DNA from: Chitinophaga sp. GbtcB8 | GTDB lineage: Bacteria > Bacteroidota > Bacteroidia > Chitinophagales > Chitinophagaceae | Length of the DNA stretch: 64,000 nt | Direction: 5' to 3' | NCBI RefSeq assembly: GCF_019091455.1 | Contig: NZ_JAGXJN010000012.1 | Span: forward strand, 62,001-126,000 | In this document: positions 1 to 10,035 of the stretch, piece after piece | Position numbering within the stretch: the first letter of the stretch is position 1 | Layout: each line of letters starts with the position of its first letter | Notes under the pieces: generated by a model | Told to the model about the DNA's origin: nothing | Databases searched by the model: none | What the model saw: only the letters and a program-made list of their open reading frames with translations | Made by a program: the position numbers and the translations under genes

Positions 1-1201
1 ACAGCACATCTGCATACGTCAGGAACTTATAGGGCGCAGCACCAGTACCGCTGGTACCATCTACTTTATCTGCTTCGCCATCATCATAACGGCCGCCTAC
101 CGGGTAAATACCAAACACGGTCATGCTCTGGTCCTGTGACCAGTCACGATTGGGACCAACGGAGCCGAACACAATAGACAGGAAACCGCCATCCCTGTAC
201 TCAGAAGGGCTCTGCGGGGCCTGGCTTGGCGTCAGCTGCTGATACATGTAATAAGGCAGCCGCGGGTCCGGGTTACCGGTTAACACGGTTTTGTTATACC
301 CTTTTAATATTTCATAAAACCAGGGGCTTTGATAGTGCGTTTTCTGGCCGGCATAATAATCATTAAAGCCGGGGTTACGGTCATCCGGTGTAGTTCCTTT
401 TCCGTAAGGCAGTAAAAAGCTTTCGGATGTTTCACTGATCAGGTCACCGGAGGCAATGAGCGCATTTACCTGGGTTGATACGTTCTGCACCAGCCTTACC
501 TGGTTATAGAGTTTAAGCTTAATGCTGTTGGCTGCTCTGGTCCACTTCTCTGCATCGCCTCCATAAATAATATCATCAGCAGAAGGTACGGCCGTATTGG
601 CGGCATCCGCATTATTCAGATCGGCAATGGCTCCATCCAGCAAAGTGAATAATTGCGGATAGATGTCAGCTCCTTTATCATACTTAGGAAAACGGATACC
701 ATCTGATATCATTTTGTTGGCTTCAGAAAAAGGCACATCTGCAAATACATCCACCAGCTGGCTAATGGCATATGCTTTCAGCACTTTGCCAATACCGGCA
801 TAAATGGTATTATTTTCTTCCGTGGCCTGGTTAATGATCACTTCCACGTTTTGCAAACTGCCCAATATGTCAGATCCTACCTGTGCAGGAGAGGCGCTGT
901 ACATACCTTTCCAGGCGCCGTTAATATTAAATTCATTCCCATCTGCCCCATATTGGTCAGGGGATTCGCGCACGGTTACCTGGTGCATATACACTGCCAG
1001 TACTTCCGTTAACCCGCGGGCGCCGCGGTTATCATTCGTAAACCCAAGTGCATATCCTAACCCCTGTTCTGCTGTGGGTAATAAGCGGTTTAAGGAAGTT
1101 TCCTCCGGGTGGTAAGGATCTTTGTTTATATCCAGGAAGTTTTTAGTACAACCGGTCATTATCACCAGCGTTACCAAAGAACTATAGATTAATCTTTTCA
1201 T
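1..1201 (-). CDS. SusD/RagB-family outer-membrane lipoprotein (C-terminus cut by window edge)
   Basis: The reading frame starts at an ATG at 1201 and stays open to the window edge, giving about 400 residues, so the C-terminus is missing. It begins with a lipoprotein signal ending in the lipobox IMTGC (Cys18), followed by NFLDINKDPY, the mature N-terminus typical of SusD-like proteins. Family members are surface lipoproteins that cap a SusC channel and deliver glycans or peptides to it. It lies 28 bases downstream of a SusC gene in the same orientation, so the two form one SusCD transporter. The later sequence resembles the SusD-like group seen also at 4721-6181. The substrate cannot be read from the sequence. 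Confidence 0.88.
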   Translation of the reverse strand, partial: MKRLIYSSLVTLVIMTGCTKNFLDINKDPYHPEETSLNRLLPTAEQGLGYALGFTNDNRGARGLTEVLAVYMHQVTVRESPDQYGADGNEFNINGAWKGMYSASPAQVGSDILGSLQNVEVIINQATEENNTIYAGIGKVLKAYAISQLVDVFADVPFSEANKMISDGIRFPKYDKGADIYPQLFTLLDGAIADLNNADAANTAVPSADDIIYGGDAEKWTRAANSIKLKLYNQVRLVQNVSTQVNALIASGDLISETSESFLLPYGKGTTPDDRNPGFNDYYAGQKTHYQSPWFYEILKGYNKTVLTGNPDPRLPYYMYQQLTPSQAPQSPSEYRDGGFLSIVFGSVGPNRDWSQDQSMTVFGIYPVGGRYDDGEADKVDGTSGTGAAPYKFLTYADVL

Positions 1202-1229
1202 TTTTTCCGTTTTTACAGTTTCATAAATT

Positions 1230-4200
1230 TTAGAACGTAACCTTCAGATTCACACCAAAGCGGCGGGTAGTAGGCGCAGCGGATAATTCAATACCCTGTA
1301 CATTGGTATTACCAAAGCTGTTAGCTTCGGGGTTAAACCGGGTGTACTTGGGAAAGTTAGGCGCCAGGTACCAGAGGTTACGGCCGGAGAGTGTTAAGGT
1401 AACACCACCAATAGGTGTTTTCTTAAAAAGGCTTTTCGGAAAATCATATCCCAGCGTTACTTCACGGAGTGTATACAAAGTAGCATCATATACATTCCAT
1501 TCCGTTGCAGCATTAATAGCGTAAGATTCACCGAAGTACAGCTCATTCATACTTACTGCAGTTGTATTCCTGATCTTCTCTCCTTTATCATCTAACAGGG
1601 GTTTGCCGGTATTGGCATCTCCGTAATAACCCGGAATAATGCGGGCCGTTTCACGGTCTTCTGTATCCCTGGTAACACCGCGGCCCAGCAGGGAGCTGGT
1701 GGTTACAGAGTACATATCGCCATGCTGCGTCCAGTCAAACAGGGCATTCAGGAAAAAGCCCTTATAGTTAAGCGAGGTGCTGAAACCTGCTTTAAAGTCA
1801 GGGTTCGGATCGCCGATCATACCTTGCTCTGTAGAGCGGATCAATAACCCGGTAGACGGGTCTATCAGCAGGTTGCCCTGATCATCCCTGTAATCTTTGG
1901 AACCCCGTAGGTAACCATAAGGTTTACCGGGCTCCAGGTAGGGAGAAATATCCGTTAACACATTGAACAGCGGTACACGTTCCAGGCCAGGCAGCAATTC
2001 CCTTACTATGCTCCTGTTCTTGGTGAATACGCCGTGTAATGACCAGGTGAGGTCTTTTGTTTTAACCGGTATAATGTTCAGGTCTAATTCAATCCCTTTG
2101 TTGGTTAGCTTCCCAAAGTTGTCTATCACTTCTGTAAAACCGGAAGATGCAGGCAGTGTAACATTAGCGATCAGGTTAGTAGACGTGCGGCTGTACCAGG
2201 CAGCATCCAGGGTGATCCTGCTATCCAGGAAGTCTAATGTAGCACCTATTTCAAAGTCCTTGGTGAACTCTGGTTTCAGGTTAGGATTGGCACCTGAAGG
2301 GTTTTGTATTAAACCGGACTGGCCCTGGAAAGGTGCGTTAATGCTAAACAGGTTGGTCAGCAGGTAAGGGTCCGCATCGCGGCCTACCTTTGCCCAGCTG
2401 CTTCTGATCTTACCAAAGTTCAGCACATGGCTTTCAATACCAAATGCCTGGGTAAACACAAATGAGCCGGCCACACTGGGGTAAAAATAGCTCCTGTTGT
2501 TACTGGGCAGGGTAGATGACCAGTCGTTACGGCCGGTTAAGGTTAAGAACGCAAATTGTTTATAACCAAATTCCACATCTCCGAAAACACCCCATAAGCG
2601 GCGGCGGAAGTAATCTGTGGAAGGCAGCACACTCTTGGTATTGGCCATGGTGTAAATGCCCGGGGCAACAATCTCATTACCTGTAGAGGTTTCACTCCGC
2701 ATGGTACGCTGGTTCACGTTATGGCCTACAATAACTTTCAGATCAAAATCCTCATTTTTTAGTTTAGGCGTAAACGTTGATAAAAAATTGGATTCTATTT
2801 CCTGGAACTGGTAGCTTTCCTCAATAATACGGCCCTTGCCTTCTGCTGCACGGGATCCTATATCAGTGATTTCCCGGCGGAAGAAGTTATTGGTATTGGT
2901 ACCTATCTGGTAGCTTACATTCCACCAGGGCAGTATATCATAGCCCAGTTTTATACCGGCCACATAACGGTCGGTAGTAGTGGTAATGGTATTATGTGCC
3001 CATGACCAGCGCGGGTTATCATACTGCGCTTTACTGGTTGATACCGGCAGGCCATTAGCATCTTCATAAGGCAGGTTCAGGTCCCAGTTACGGGCCAGGA
3101 ACAGGTTACGTGCAAAGGACGATGCTGCACCATCTACCTGGTTCTCACCAAACACACCGCCTATCTGGTTGCTACGGGAGTAGGCAAAGTTGCCGCTTAC
3201 AGTAAGTCCCATATCCAGCCGGGTGCTGCCGCCTATGCTTAAGTTGCCGCGGTCAAAGCTGGAGTTAGGTACATAACCATCCTGCTTCAGGTAAGAGGCG
3301 GTGGCGCTCATGGCGGTCTTTTCATCACCGGCATTTACGCTCACAGAGTTTTCATATACAGTACCTGTTTTAAACAGGTCTTTTACGTTGTTGGGATATG
3401 CGCGGTAAGCTACTTTACCGGAAGGAAACAGGTCCGGGAAAGCATTTTTATAATCCGTCCAAACATCAATGGAATCCAGGGTTCCAAAGGCAGGGCCCCA
3501 GGAACCGTTGGCATTGGCGTAGTTGAACAGCGTACCGGCGCCGTATTTATTCTGGTATACCGGCAGGTTGGATACCGTTTCAAATGCAAGACCGGTAGAG
3601 TAGGTGAGCTCTAATCCTTTCTTGGAACGGCTTGCGCTACCGGATTTGGTAGTGATCACCAACGCGCCGTTAGATGCACGGGAACCGTACAATGCTGCTG
3701 CTGCCGCGCCTTTCAGCACCGTCATGCTGGCAATGTCATTCGGATCCAGGGAAGATAAACCGCTGGAATAGGCGCCCCCGCCGGATGTTTGGCTGGAAGT
3801 AGCTACCTGGTCGTTATTGTACGGAATACCATCTACTACTATCAACGGCTCATTATTGCCGTAAAAAGAAGTATTACCGCGGATGCTGATCCTGGTGGCC
3901 GCGCCGGGCGTACCCTGGGAGGTTCTGATATCCACCCCGGCAACTTTACCCTGCAGGCCCTTTAACATATCCGGCTCTGATTTCTGCACCAGTATGTCCG
4001 GCTTTACGGTGGTGGCAGAATAACCGATCGATTTTTCGGTACGGCGGATGCCTACGGCCGTTACCACAATTTCCCCCAGCTGTTTGTTATCAGCTGATAA
4101 GGCAGTGCTGATGGTAGCTTCGTTACCAACTGTCATTTCCTTACTTAAATAACCGATAAAAGAAAACACCAGGGTAGCGCCCTGGTCTACAGAAATTTTG

Positions 4201-4379
4201 TAAGTCCCTTCCCCACTGGTATAAACCCCCTTGTTTGTTCCTTTAACTTGTACGGTCACGCCGGGTAAAGGGGAACCATCCTTTATATCCGTAACTTTTC
4301 CTGTGACTGTTCGTGATTGGGCAGAAACGTGGAGAGCGCTAATGACTGTGAGAAGCCATACGAGTAGCTCTTTTTTCAT
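1230..4379 (-). CDS. SusC/RagA-family TonB-linked outer-membrane transporter
   Basis: This 1049-residue protein has a signal peptide (residues 1-20), a carboxypeptidase-regulatory-like beta domain (about 22-110), a TonB plug (about 110-235) and a 22-strand-type barrel that ends in a terminal Phe. Plug hallmarks are visible: PLIVVDGIPY and VLKGAAAAALYGSRASNGA. There is no N-terminal STN signalling domain, so it is probably not a sigma/anti-sigma-coupled receptor. It forms the channel of a SusCD pair with the SusD-like gene immediately downstream. Energy comes from TonB-ExbBD, not encoded here. A second, different SusC lies upstream at 6204-9440. The substrate is unknown. Confidence 0.95.
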   Translation of the reverse strand: MKKELLVWLLTVISALHVSAQSRTVTGKVTDIKDGSPLPGVTVQVKGTNKGVYTSGEGTYKISVDQGATLVFSFIGYLSKEMTVGNEATISTALSADNKQLGEIVVTAVGIRRTEKSIGYSATTVKPDILVQKSEPDMLKGLQGKVAGVDIRTSQGTPGAATRISIRGNTSFYGNNEPLIVVDGIPYNNDQVATSSQTSGGGAYSSGLSSLDPNDIASMTVLKGAAAAALYGSRASNGALVITTKSGSASRSKKGLELTYSTGLAFETVSNLPVYQNKYGAGTLFNYANANGSWGPAFGTLDSIDVWTDYKNAFPDLFPSGKVAYRAYPNNVKDLFKTGTVYENSVSVNAGDEKTAMSATASYLKQDGYVPNSSFDRGNLSIGGSTRLDMGLTVSGNFAYSRSNQIGGVFGENQVDGAASSFARNLFLARNWDLNLPYEDANGLPVSTSKAQYDNPRWSWAHNTITTTTDRYVAGIKLGYDILPWWNVSYQIGTNTNNFFRREITDIGSRAAEGKGRIIEESYQFQEIESNFLSTFTPKLKNEDFDLKVIVGHNVNQRTMRSETSTGNEIVAPGIYTMANTKSVLPSTDYFRRRLWGVFGDVEFGYKQFAFLTLTGRNDWSSTLPSNNRSYFYPSVAGSFVFTQAFGIESHVLNFGKIRSSWAKVGRDADPYLLTNLFSINAPFQGQSGLIQNPSGANPNLKPEFTKDFEIGATLDFLDSRITLDAAWYSRTSTNLIANVTLPASSGFTEVIDNFGKLTNKGIELDLNIIPVKTKDLTWSLHGVFTKNRSIVRELLPGLERVPLFNVLTDISPYLEPGKPYGYLRGSKDYRDDQGNLLIDPSTGLLIRSTEQGMIGDPNPDFKAGFSTSLNYKGFFLNALFDWTQHGDMYSVTTSSLLGRGVTRDTEDRETARIIPGYYGDANTGKPLLDDKGEKIRNTTAVSMNELYFGESYAINAATEWNVYDATLYTLREVTLGYDFPKSLFKKTPIGGVTLTLSGRNLWYLAPNFPKYTRFNPEANSFGNTNVQGIELSAAPTTRRFGVNLKVTF

Positions 4380-4659
4380 AGATGAGTTAGATTTTGGTTG
4401 ATTAAAGCGATTAACAAGAATAATTTACGTAAAAAAATGTAATTCAGCCTTTAAAAAGTCAAAGTCTGCCGACGAAAAGTTTGTTCAAATTTTAATATTA
4501 TAAATATTCCTAAATTATCACATAAGGCATTAATTGCTGTAGCAACTATGTAAATCATTAACATAGCTTTAACGACCTGGATAAATATACGGGGCCTGTC
4601 AGGGCTAAAAATGGATTAAAAAAATAATCAATAAAGGGACTGTTTTCTTATCTTGATCA
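4380..4659. other. spacer between the two SusCD units
   Basis: An AT-rich spacer separates the terminator of the upstream SusCD pair from the start of the SusC at 1230-4379. It presumably holds that gene's promoter, but I could not identify a convincing TAnnTTTG box with a -33 partner. No reading frame, RNA gene or repeat is evident. Confidence 0.4.
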
Positions 4660-4711
4660 CCCCTTAAATAAAAAAAGGAAGCCGGGTGGCTTCCTTTTTT
4701 TATTTAAGGGG
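4660..4711 (-). terminator. perfect 24-bp-stem bidirectional terminator
   Basis: A perfect inverted repeat has arms 4660-4683 and 4688-4711 around a 4-base loop (GGGT). The GC-rich inner stem is flanked by an A7 run on one side and a T7 run on the other, so it can work as an intrinsic terminator on either strand. It sits 9 bases past the stop of the SusD-like gene and probably ends that transcript, separating the two SusCD units. Confidence 0.85.
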
Positions 4712-4720
4712 TGACTGTGG

Positions 4721-6181
4721 TTATTTATCCCACCACACCTTTTCAGTTACTACTTTCAAACCGGGGAAGTTAGCATTTTGCGTAACCTCTGTATTCGGGT
4801 ACAGTAACCGGGCTGGCATTTGATCAGGACCTAATGCCGTTGCCAGTGATACCACCAGGAAAGTGGGGTAACCGGTACGGCGCCATTCTGACCAGGCTTC
4901 AAAACCCTGGTTACCACACATCGCAAAGTACTTTTGCGTAATAATGGCTTTTACCTGGGCATCCAAACCAGTGGCGGGCCATTTGGCTGCCGGTGCATTG
5001 GCAATGTAGGCGGCAGCTTCAGGACCCAGGTCATAAGCCGCAAAGCTGGCATTAATACCGTTCACGAAAAGCTGCTGCGCATTAGCGCCTGCCCACCAGC
5101 CACGGGCTGCTGCTTCTGACTGCAGGAAATAGCTTTCCTCACCGGAGATCAGCTTCACGGGGGCCAGGGCCGACTGGTCATCCAAACCCTTTGCACCTAC
5201 AACAGCGGTAGGAATAGAGAAAGGAATTGTTTCTACAATTGTATCAAATGCACCCTGCGTAATACCAACTACTTTATCCAGGTCCTTCACCTTTTCATAA
5301 AATACATCTACACGGGGATCCTGGTTGGCGTTCATCTGGTCTACTGCAGAGCTGCTGGCCACCAGGTTCTGGGTCCTGCCCAGGCCCAGTATTTCCGCAA
5401 ACAGCGGGTTCTGGTTACCACCGGTAGTGCTGTATTGAATAGCCCCATCTTCTGTAAGGAAGGTAGCACCAGCTGCCTGTAAAGCCTTCACCGTATCCTC
5501 AGCTGCTGCCGGCAATACCTGTGATAAACGCAGGGCTGCACGCAGCTTTAAGGTATAGGCAAACTGTTTCCACTTGGTCATATTACCTGCAAAAACCAGG
5601 TCTTCACTACCCGGCACTGCTTCTGTGTTCACATCGATCATAGCCAGGCCTGTATTTATGAAATAGAATACACTGTCATAAACTACCTGCTGCGCGTCGT
5701 AATGCGGGTTGGTAATATCTACATTGTTAGCTTCTTTTACCGGTACATCGCCAAATGCATCGGCCAGCAGCTGGAAAGTATAACCTTTTAAAATGTAGGA
5801 GATAGCGGCAGATTGCTGATACTGCGGCGCTGTTTTAGCCTTGTTTATGATCACCTGCAGATCCTGCAGCGCATTGGTGTACAGCATACGCCAGGGCCGG
5901 TCAAAAGAAGAGGCATTGATGGAATACTGATCAATGGTTTTGTACTGAGAAGCGCTGGGCGACTGTGTCCAGTACTGCGACCAGATGCCGCCATATATCT
6001 GGAACGGGCTGCCTACCACATGCCCGATGGCTGCCTGCGCTGAAGGCAGCAGCAGCGCAACGCTTGCATCTGAAGGCGCGTTCGGATTATCATTTATGTC
6101 CAGGAACTTTTTACATCCTGTAAAACTAACAGCTCCCAGTGCCAACACCAGTGCTACTATTTTTATACTGAATTTTTTCAT
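4721..6181 (-). CDS. SusD/RagB-family outer-membrane lipoprotein
   Basis: This is a full-length SusD-like protein of about 486 residues. I chose the ATG at 6181 because it gives a normal lipoprotein signal (MKKFSIKIVALVLALG) with lipobox SFTGC (Cys23); an in-frame ATG four codons upstream also exists. The mature start KKFLDINDNPNAP and the Tyr/Trp-rich body, for example YGGIWSQYWTQSPSASQY, fit the SusD-like lid proteins that bind substrate over a SusC channel. It follows the SusC at 6204-9440 by 22 bases and is followed by a strong terminator, so the two genes form a closed two-gene operon. The substrate is unknown. Confidence 0.92.
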   Translation of the reverse strand: MKKFSIKIVALVLALGAVSFTGCKKFLDINDNPNAPSDASVALLLPSAQAAIGHVVGSPFQIYGGIWSQYWTQSPSASQYKTIDQYSINASSFDRPWRMLYTNALQDLQVIINKAKTAPQYQQSAAISYILKGYTFQLLADAFGDVPVKEANNVDITNPHYDAQQVVYDSVFYFINTGLAMIDVNTEAVPGSEDLVFAGNMTKWKQFAYTLKLRAALRLSQVLPAAAEDTVKALQAAGATFLTEDGAIQYSTTGGNQNPLFAEILGLGRTQNLVASSSAVDQMNANQDPRVDVFYEKVKDLDKVVGITQGAFDTIVETIPFSIPTAVVGAKGLDDQSALAPVKLISGEESYFLQSEAAARGWWAGANAQQLFVNGINASFAAYDLGPEAAAYIANAPAAKWPATGLDAQVKAIITQKYFAMCGNQGFEAWSEWRRTGYPTFLVVSLATALGPDQMPARLLYPNTEVTQNANFPGLKVVTEKVWWDK

Positions 6182-6203
6182 AATTATCATCATTTAAGCA
6201 ACG

Positions 6204-9200
6204 TTAAAAACTAGCACGCACATTAAAGCCAAAGTTCCTTAAGGAAGGCTGGGCCGTATAGTCAAACCCTTGCAGGTTGCCGGATCCGGCAGAATTCACC
6301 TCAGGGTCTGCATACTTGTTTTCCTTCGGAGTCCAGAGGAACAGGTTGTTACCGAATATGCCAACGGTAATATCACCAAACGGCGTTTTGTTCAGCGTAC
6401 CCTTGTTAATACGGTAGCTCAGGCTGGCCTGGCGCAGTTTTACGTAAGAGGCGCTTATTACATCCTGGCCTGCAGGCAGAATGCTGGTGTAGTAGGTTTG
6501 CGGGTTGTATTTCACAGAAGTGTTGGGCACCAGCTTGCCGGTACCATCATCATACACACTGTTCTCCCATACGCGCGGGTCACGGCCGCCTTCTGCGGTT
6601 TCCGCAGCAGTACCTACAAACGTGGTAATGTCTTTGGTCCTGGAATAGAAGTAACCACCCTGCTTGGTATCAAACAGCACGTTCAGTGAAAACCCTTTGT
6701 AGTTAATGTTAGTGCCCCAGGATGCCTGGTACTTGGGGTTATAAGAACCCAGGTACACGCTGCCCGGTGTTAACAGCGGCTGGCCGTTTGTTTTGCTTAC
6801 GATCACATGGCCCTGGTCATCACGTTGCAGGTCCTGCGTATAAAAGGTACCGTAAGGCAAGCCTTCTGCAGCTACTACCGCCATACCGCCGAAACCACCT
6901 AATGATACCTGGGAAACGCCTTCCAGGTTCAGATCAACTACTTTATTACGGTTACGGGTATACGTACCATACAGCTCTACGGTTAAACCGCTGGATGTAC
7001 GGATGGGCGTGCCACGCAGGCTCAGCTCAATACCCTTGTTCTCTACCACACCGGCGTTAATTACCTTGCTTCTGAAGCCGGTAACTTCGGAAATAGGAAT
7101 GCTTAAGATCTGGTTCTTGGACTTGTTCTGATAGTAAGAAAAGTCTACAGAGATGCGGTTATCCAGGAAGTTCAGCTCTGTACCTATTTCGGATGCAGTG
7201 GTGATTTCCGGTTTCAGGTTCGGATTGCCGATACGGATATCCTGGGTTAAGCCGGGAATGCCATTGAAGGGGAAAGTAGTGTTACCAAAACCGCCTGCAA
7301 TATCGGTTTTAACAAAGTAAGTGTTCAGCAGGTACGGGTTGGCGTCATTACCTACCTGTGCCCAGCTGGCGCGCAGCTTACCATAATTTAAGATCCTGTC
7401 GATAGCAGTACCGTTCAGCAGCTCTGTGAATATCCATGAACCGCTTACGCTGGGGTAAAAGAAAGATCTGTTGGCTTTGGGTAAGGTGGATGACCAGTCA
7501 TTACGTGCCGTTGCATCCAGGAACAGCATATTCCGGTAAGCCAGGTTTAACTGGGAGTACAGGCCCACCAAGCGGCGGCTGCTGTATTCGTTAAACGTAT
7601 ATACCGGACCGTTACTGTTATCCAGGTTGTACCATCCCGGTACTACCATGCCGGCAGAGCGGTTGGTGCTTACTTCAGAAGTGGTGAGCGTACGCTGGCG
7701 AATGTTGTTACCTACCATTAAAGAGGCAGTAAAGTCTTTGCTGAACTCTTTTTTGGCGGTGATCATCAGGTCATGTACAATCTCGCTCAGGTTGTAGTTA
7801 TCTTCTTCATACTTACCTACATCTGACTGTGTGTTGTCACGCTCTGTGTAAAAACCGGATTCATCGGCCGGTACAAAGCTGTATTTAGGATATTTTAATC
7901 TTCTGCGGTCAGCATATACATCCGCACCTATTCTTTCCACTACATCCAGCCAGGGCAGGGGCTTATAGCCTAAGGTTATGTTACCGGTAATACGGTCCAC
8001 ATCGTTTTCGTTGCGGTATTTCTGCAACAGAAAATAGGGGCTTACCGTATAGGCGCCATAATAACCGTAAGTTTCCTGCTGGCGTTCGTTAAACAGGCCG
8101 CCAAAGCTGTAGTAAGGGTTGCTGAGATCACCCATTTTATCCAAAGGAATATCACGGGGTGTTTGCAGCACGTTATTAAATACAGAACCGGCGCCCTGGC
8201 CGCCCTGTATCATATTACTCTTGATCTTGTTATAGTTAATGGAAATGCTGGTGTAGAACTTGTTGCTCAGCTCTGCGCTTCCGTTAAAACGTACACCGTA
8301 ACGGTTATAGGTATCGTTATCACCTGGCATTACTCCGTCGGAGTTAAGGCTGTTTAGTGATAAGTAATAGGTGGTTTTATCACCACCGCCGGAAAGTGCA
8401 ATGTTATTATCAGCGGCTTTACCCAGCTTAAAGAAATTCTTTACGTTATCCGTTTGTGCAACATAGGGTTTGCTTAAGCGCTTGCCGCCTATCATCTGAC
8501 CCCATTCCTTGTTGGTGCCATCGAACTTAGGCCCCCAGCTAAAGTTTTCGCGGAAATCACCTTTACCGTTACCGCCTTGTCCGTAGTCATTCTGGAAATC
8601 AGGCAGCTTTAATACGTTGGAAAAAGTAACATTGGAGTTGAAGGTAACTTCATTCTTCTTTTGTCCCTTTTTACCGGTTTTAGTGGTAATGATCAAAGCG
8701 CCGTTGGATGCGCGGGAACCGTATAATGCTGCTGCTGCCGGGCCTTTCAGCACTGAAATAGAGGCAATGTCATCCGGGTTGATGTCGTTACCACGGTTAC
8801 CAAAGTCCACAGAGCTGCGCGCATCGGTACCGCCGGTACGGGAATCGTTATTACCGGTAATGCTGGAGTTATCAATGGGCACCCCATCAATAACGATCAG
8901 CGCCTGGTTGTTACCGGAAATGGAAGAACCGCCCCTGAGCACGATCCTGGAGGAGCTGCCCGGTGCGGAGGCTGTGCTGGTAATATTCACACCGGCTACC
9001 TTACCGGACAATGCGTTTAATGCGCTGGGGCTGTGCGCCTGTGAAATTTCCTCTGCATTCACCGTAGGCGCAGCGTAACCTAATGAACGCTTATCCCTGC
9101 GGATTGCGTTGGCGGTAACCACGGTTTCTGTAAGGTGGGTTACATCCGCCTGCAATACCACATTTATTGTGTTGGATGTTTTTAGCGCTACTTCCTGGTC

Positions 9201-9440
9201 TTTCATACCTATAGACCGGAATACAAGTGTAGCGCCTTCGGGCGCCTGAATGGTATAGATACCATCGGGGTTAGTTACAGCACCTGTGCTGGTGCCCTTT
9301 ACAATTACAGCGGCGCCAATTACCGGCTGACCATCATCTGCTGAGGTGACCTTGCCCGTTACGGTACGGCTTTGTGTAAAAGCCTGCCCGGCAAGGAACA
9401 GCACTGCCAGCAGAAGAAATAGACTTTTCCTCATAAGCAT
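6204..9440 (-). CDS. SusC/RagA-family TonB-linked outer-membrane transporter
   Basis: This 1078-residue protein starts with a signal peptide ending near GQAFTQ. A carboxypeptidase-regulatory-like domain follows (RTVTGKVTSADDGQPVIGAA onward), then a TonB plug with QALIVIDGVPIDNSS and VLKGPAAAALYGSRASNGA, then a long barrel ending NFGFNVRASF. A second in-frame ATG two codons in (9434) is equally possible. It lacks an STN domain. It is the channel partner of the SusD-like protein downstream. It shares the plug motif with the SusC at 1230-4379, but the barrels differ clearly, which argues for separate substrates rather than a recent duplication. Confidence 0.95.
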   Translation of the reverse strand: MLMRKSLFLLLAVLFLAGQAFTQSRTVTGKVTSADDGQPVIGAAVIVKGTSTGAVTNPDGIYTIQAPEGATLVFRSIGMKDQEVALKTSNTINVVLQADVTHLTETVVTANAIRRDKRSLGYAAPTVNAEEISQAHSPSALNALSGKVAGVNITSTASAPGSSSRIVLRGGSSISGNNQALIVIDGVPIDNSSITGNNDSRTGGTDARSSVDFGNRGNDINPDDIASISVLKGPAAAALYGSRASNGALIITTKTGKKGQKKNEVTFNSNVTFSNVLKLPDFQNDYGQGGNGKGDFRENFSWGPKFDGTNKEWGQMIGGKRLSKPYVAQTDNVKNFFKLGKAADNNIALSGGGDKTTYYLSLNSLNSDGVMPGDNDTYNRYGVRFNGSAELSNKFYTSISINYNKIKSNMIQGGQGAGSVFNNVLQTPRDIPLDKMGDLSNPYYSFGGLFNERQQETYGYYGAYTVSPYFLLQKYRNENDVDRITGNITLGYKPLPWLDVVERIGADVYADRRRLKYPKYSFVPADESGFYTERDNTQSDVGKYEEDNYNLSEIVHDLMITAKKEFSKDFTASLMVGNNIRQRTLTTSEVSTNRSAGMVVPGWYNLDNSNGPVYTFNEYSSRRLVGLYSQLNLAYRNMLFLDATARNDWSSTLPKANRSFFYPSVSGSWIFTELLNGTAIDRILNYGKLRASWAQVGNDANPYLLNTYFVKTDIAGGFGNTTFPFNGIPGLTQDIRIGNPNLKPEITTASEIGTELNFLDNRISVDFSYYQNKSKNQILSIPISEVTGFRSKVINAGVVENKGIELSLRGTPIRTSSGLTVELYGTYTRNRNKVVDLNLEGVSQVSLGGFGGMAVVAAEGLPYGTFYTQDLQRDDQGHVIVSKTNGQPLLTPGSVYLGSYNPKYQASWGTNINYKGFSLNVLFDTKQGGYFYSRTKDITTFVGTAAETAEGGRDPRVWENSVYDDGTGKLVPNTSVKYNPQTYYTSILPAGQDVISASYVKLRQASLSYRINKGTLNKTPFGDITVGIFGNNLFLWTPKENKYADPEVNSAGSGNLQGFDYTAQPSLRNFGFNVRASF

Positions 9441-10035
9441 TGTTTAGTTTGTTGGTGATTTTGTCAAGTAAAAAATGTTAGTCCCCCGGGCCCTTACGGC
9501 GCCCGTTAGTGTAAAATGGCTTCCTTTAATAACAATTCTCTTTTGGTTGCTTTGACGAGGGCATATACAATAATAACAGTATCAGTTTTGCGTGGCAAAA
9601 CGACGGTTTACTACCCGTTCCAATAAGCAAAGTTTCCTTGTTTCCGTTTTAATATTTCTTTAACAGCCCAAAGGTAAGCGGATTTAGAAAAATGGTTTAG
9701 ATGTTATAACGTGCAAACGGCAAAAATGAATACATTAACCTAAATTATATCTGTATATAAATGATATAAAATATAAAAGATTCAAAAGCATACTAGATAA
9801 TTATATTGACTTTTCTTATCAAGCTAAGAAAAAATAAGCAAGCGATAGGAATACCGCCTGCGCTCATCAACCAAAATCTAAATCTAGATAATCCAGATTT
9901 AAAAAATCTTCATATGTTTTAACGGGGCATACCGGTCCTCCGGGTCAATTGCTAAAGCGCGGGCACACTAATGTAGTGCAGGCACAAACGACCAACGGTT
10001 ATTCCATGACACTCCGTCTTAAAAAGCTTACCTTA
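9441..10035. other. long AT-rich intergenic region upstream of SusC
   Basis: This 595-base gap separates the transposase-derived gene from the SusC. Both neighbours point left, so it should carry the SusC promoter near its left end and the 3' end of the transposase-derived gene at its right end. The stretch 9690-9910 is very AT-rich. I see no open frame with family character, no tRNA and no clear terminator or promoter. Confidence 0.4.

Noticed and set aside
9860..9910. ATCTA-rich stretch as a further heptad array
   Set aside because: The spacing between words is 6 bases and irregular, so it does not keep the 7-base period.
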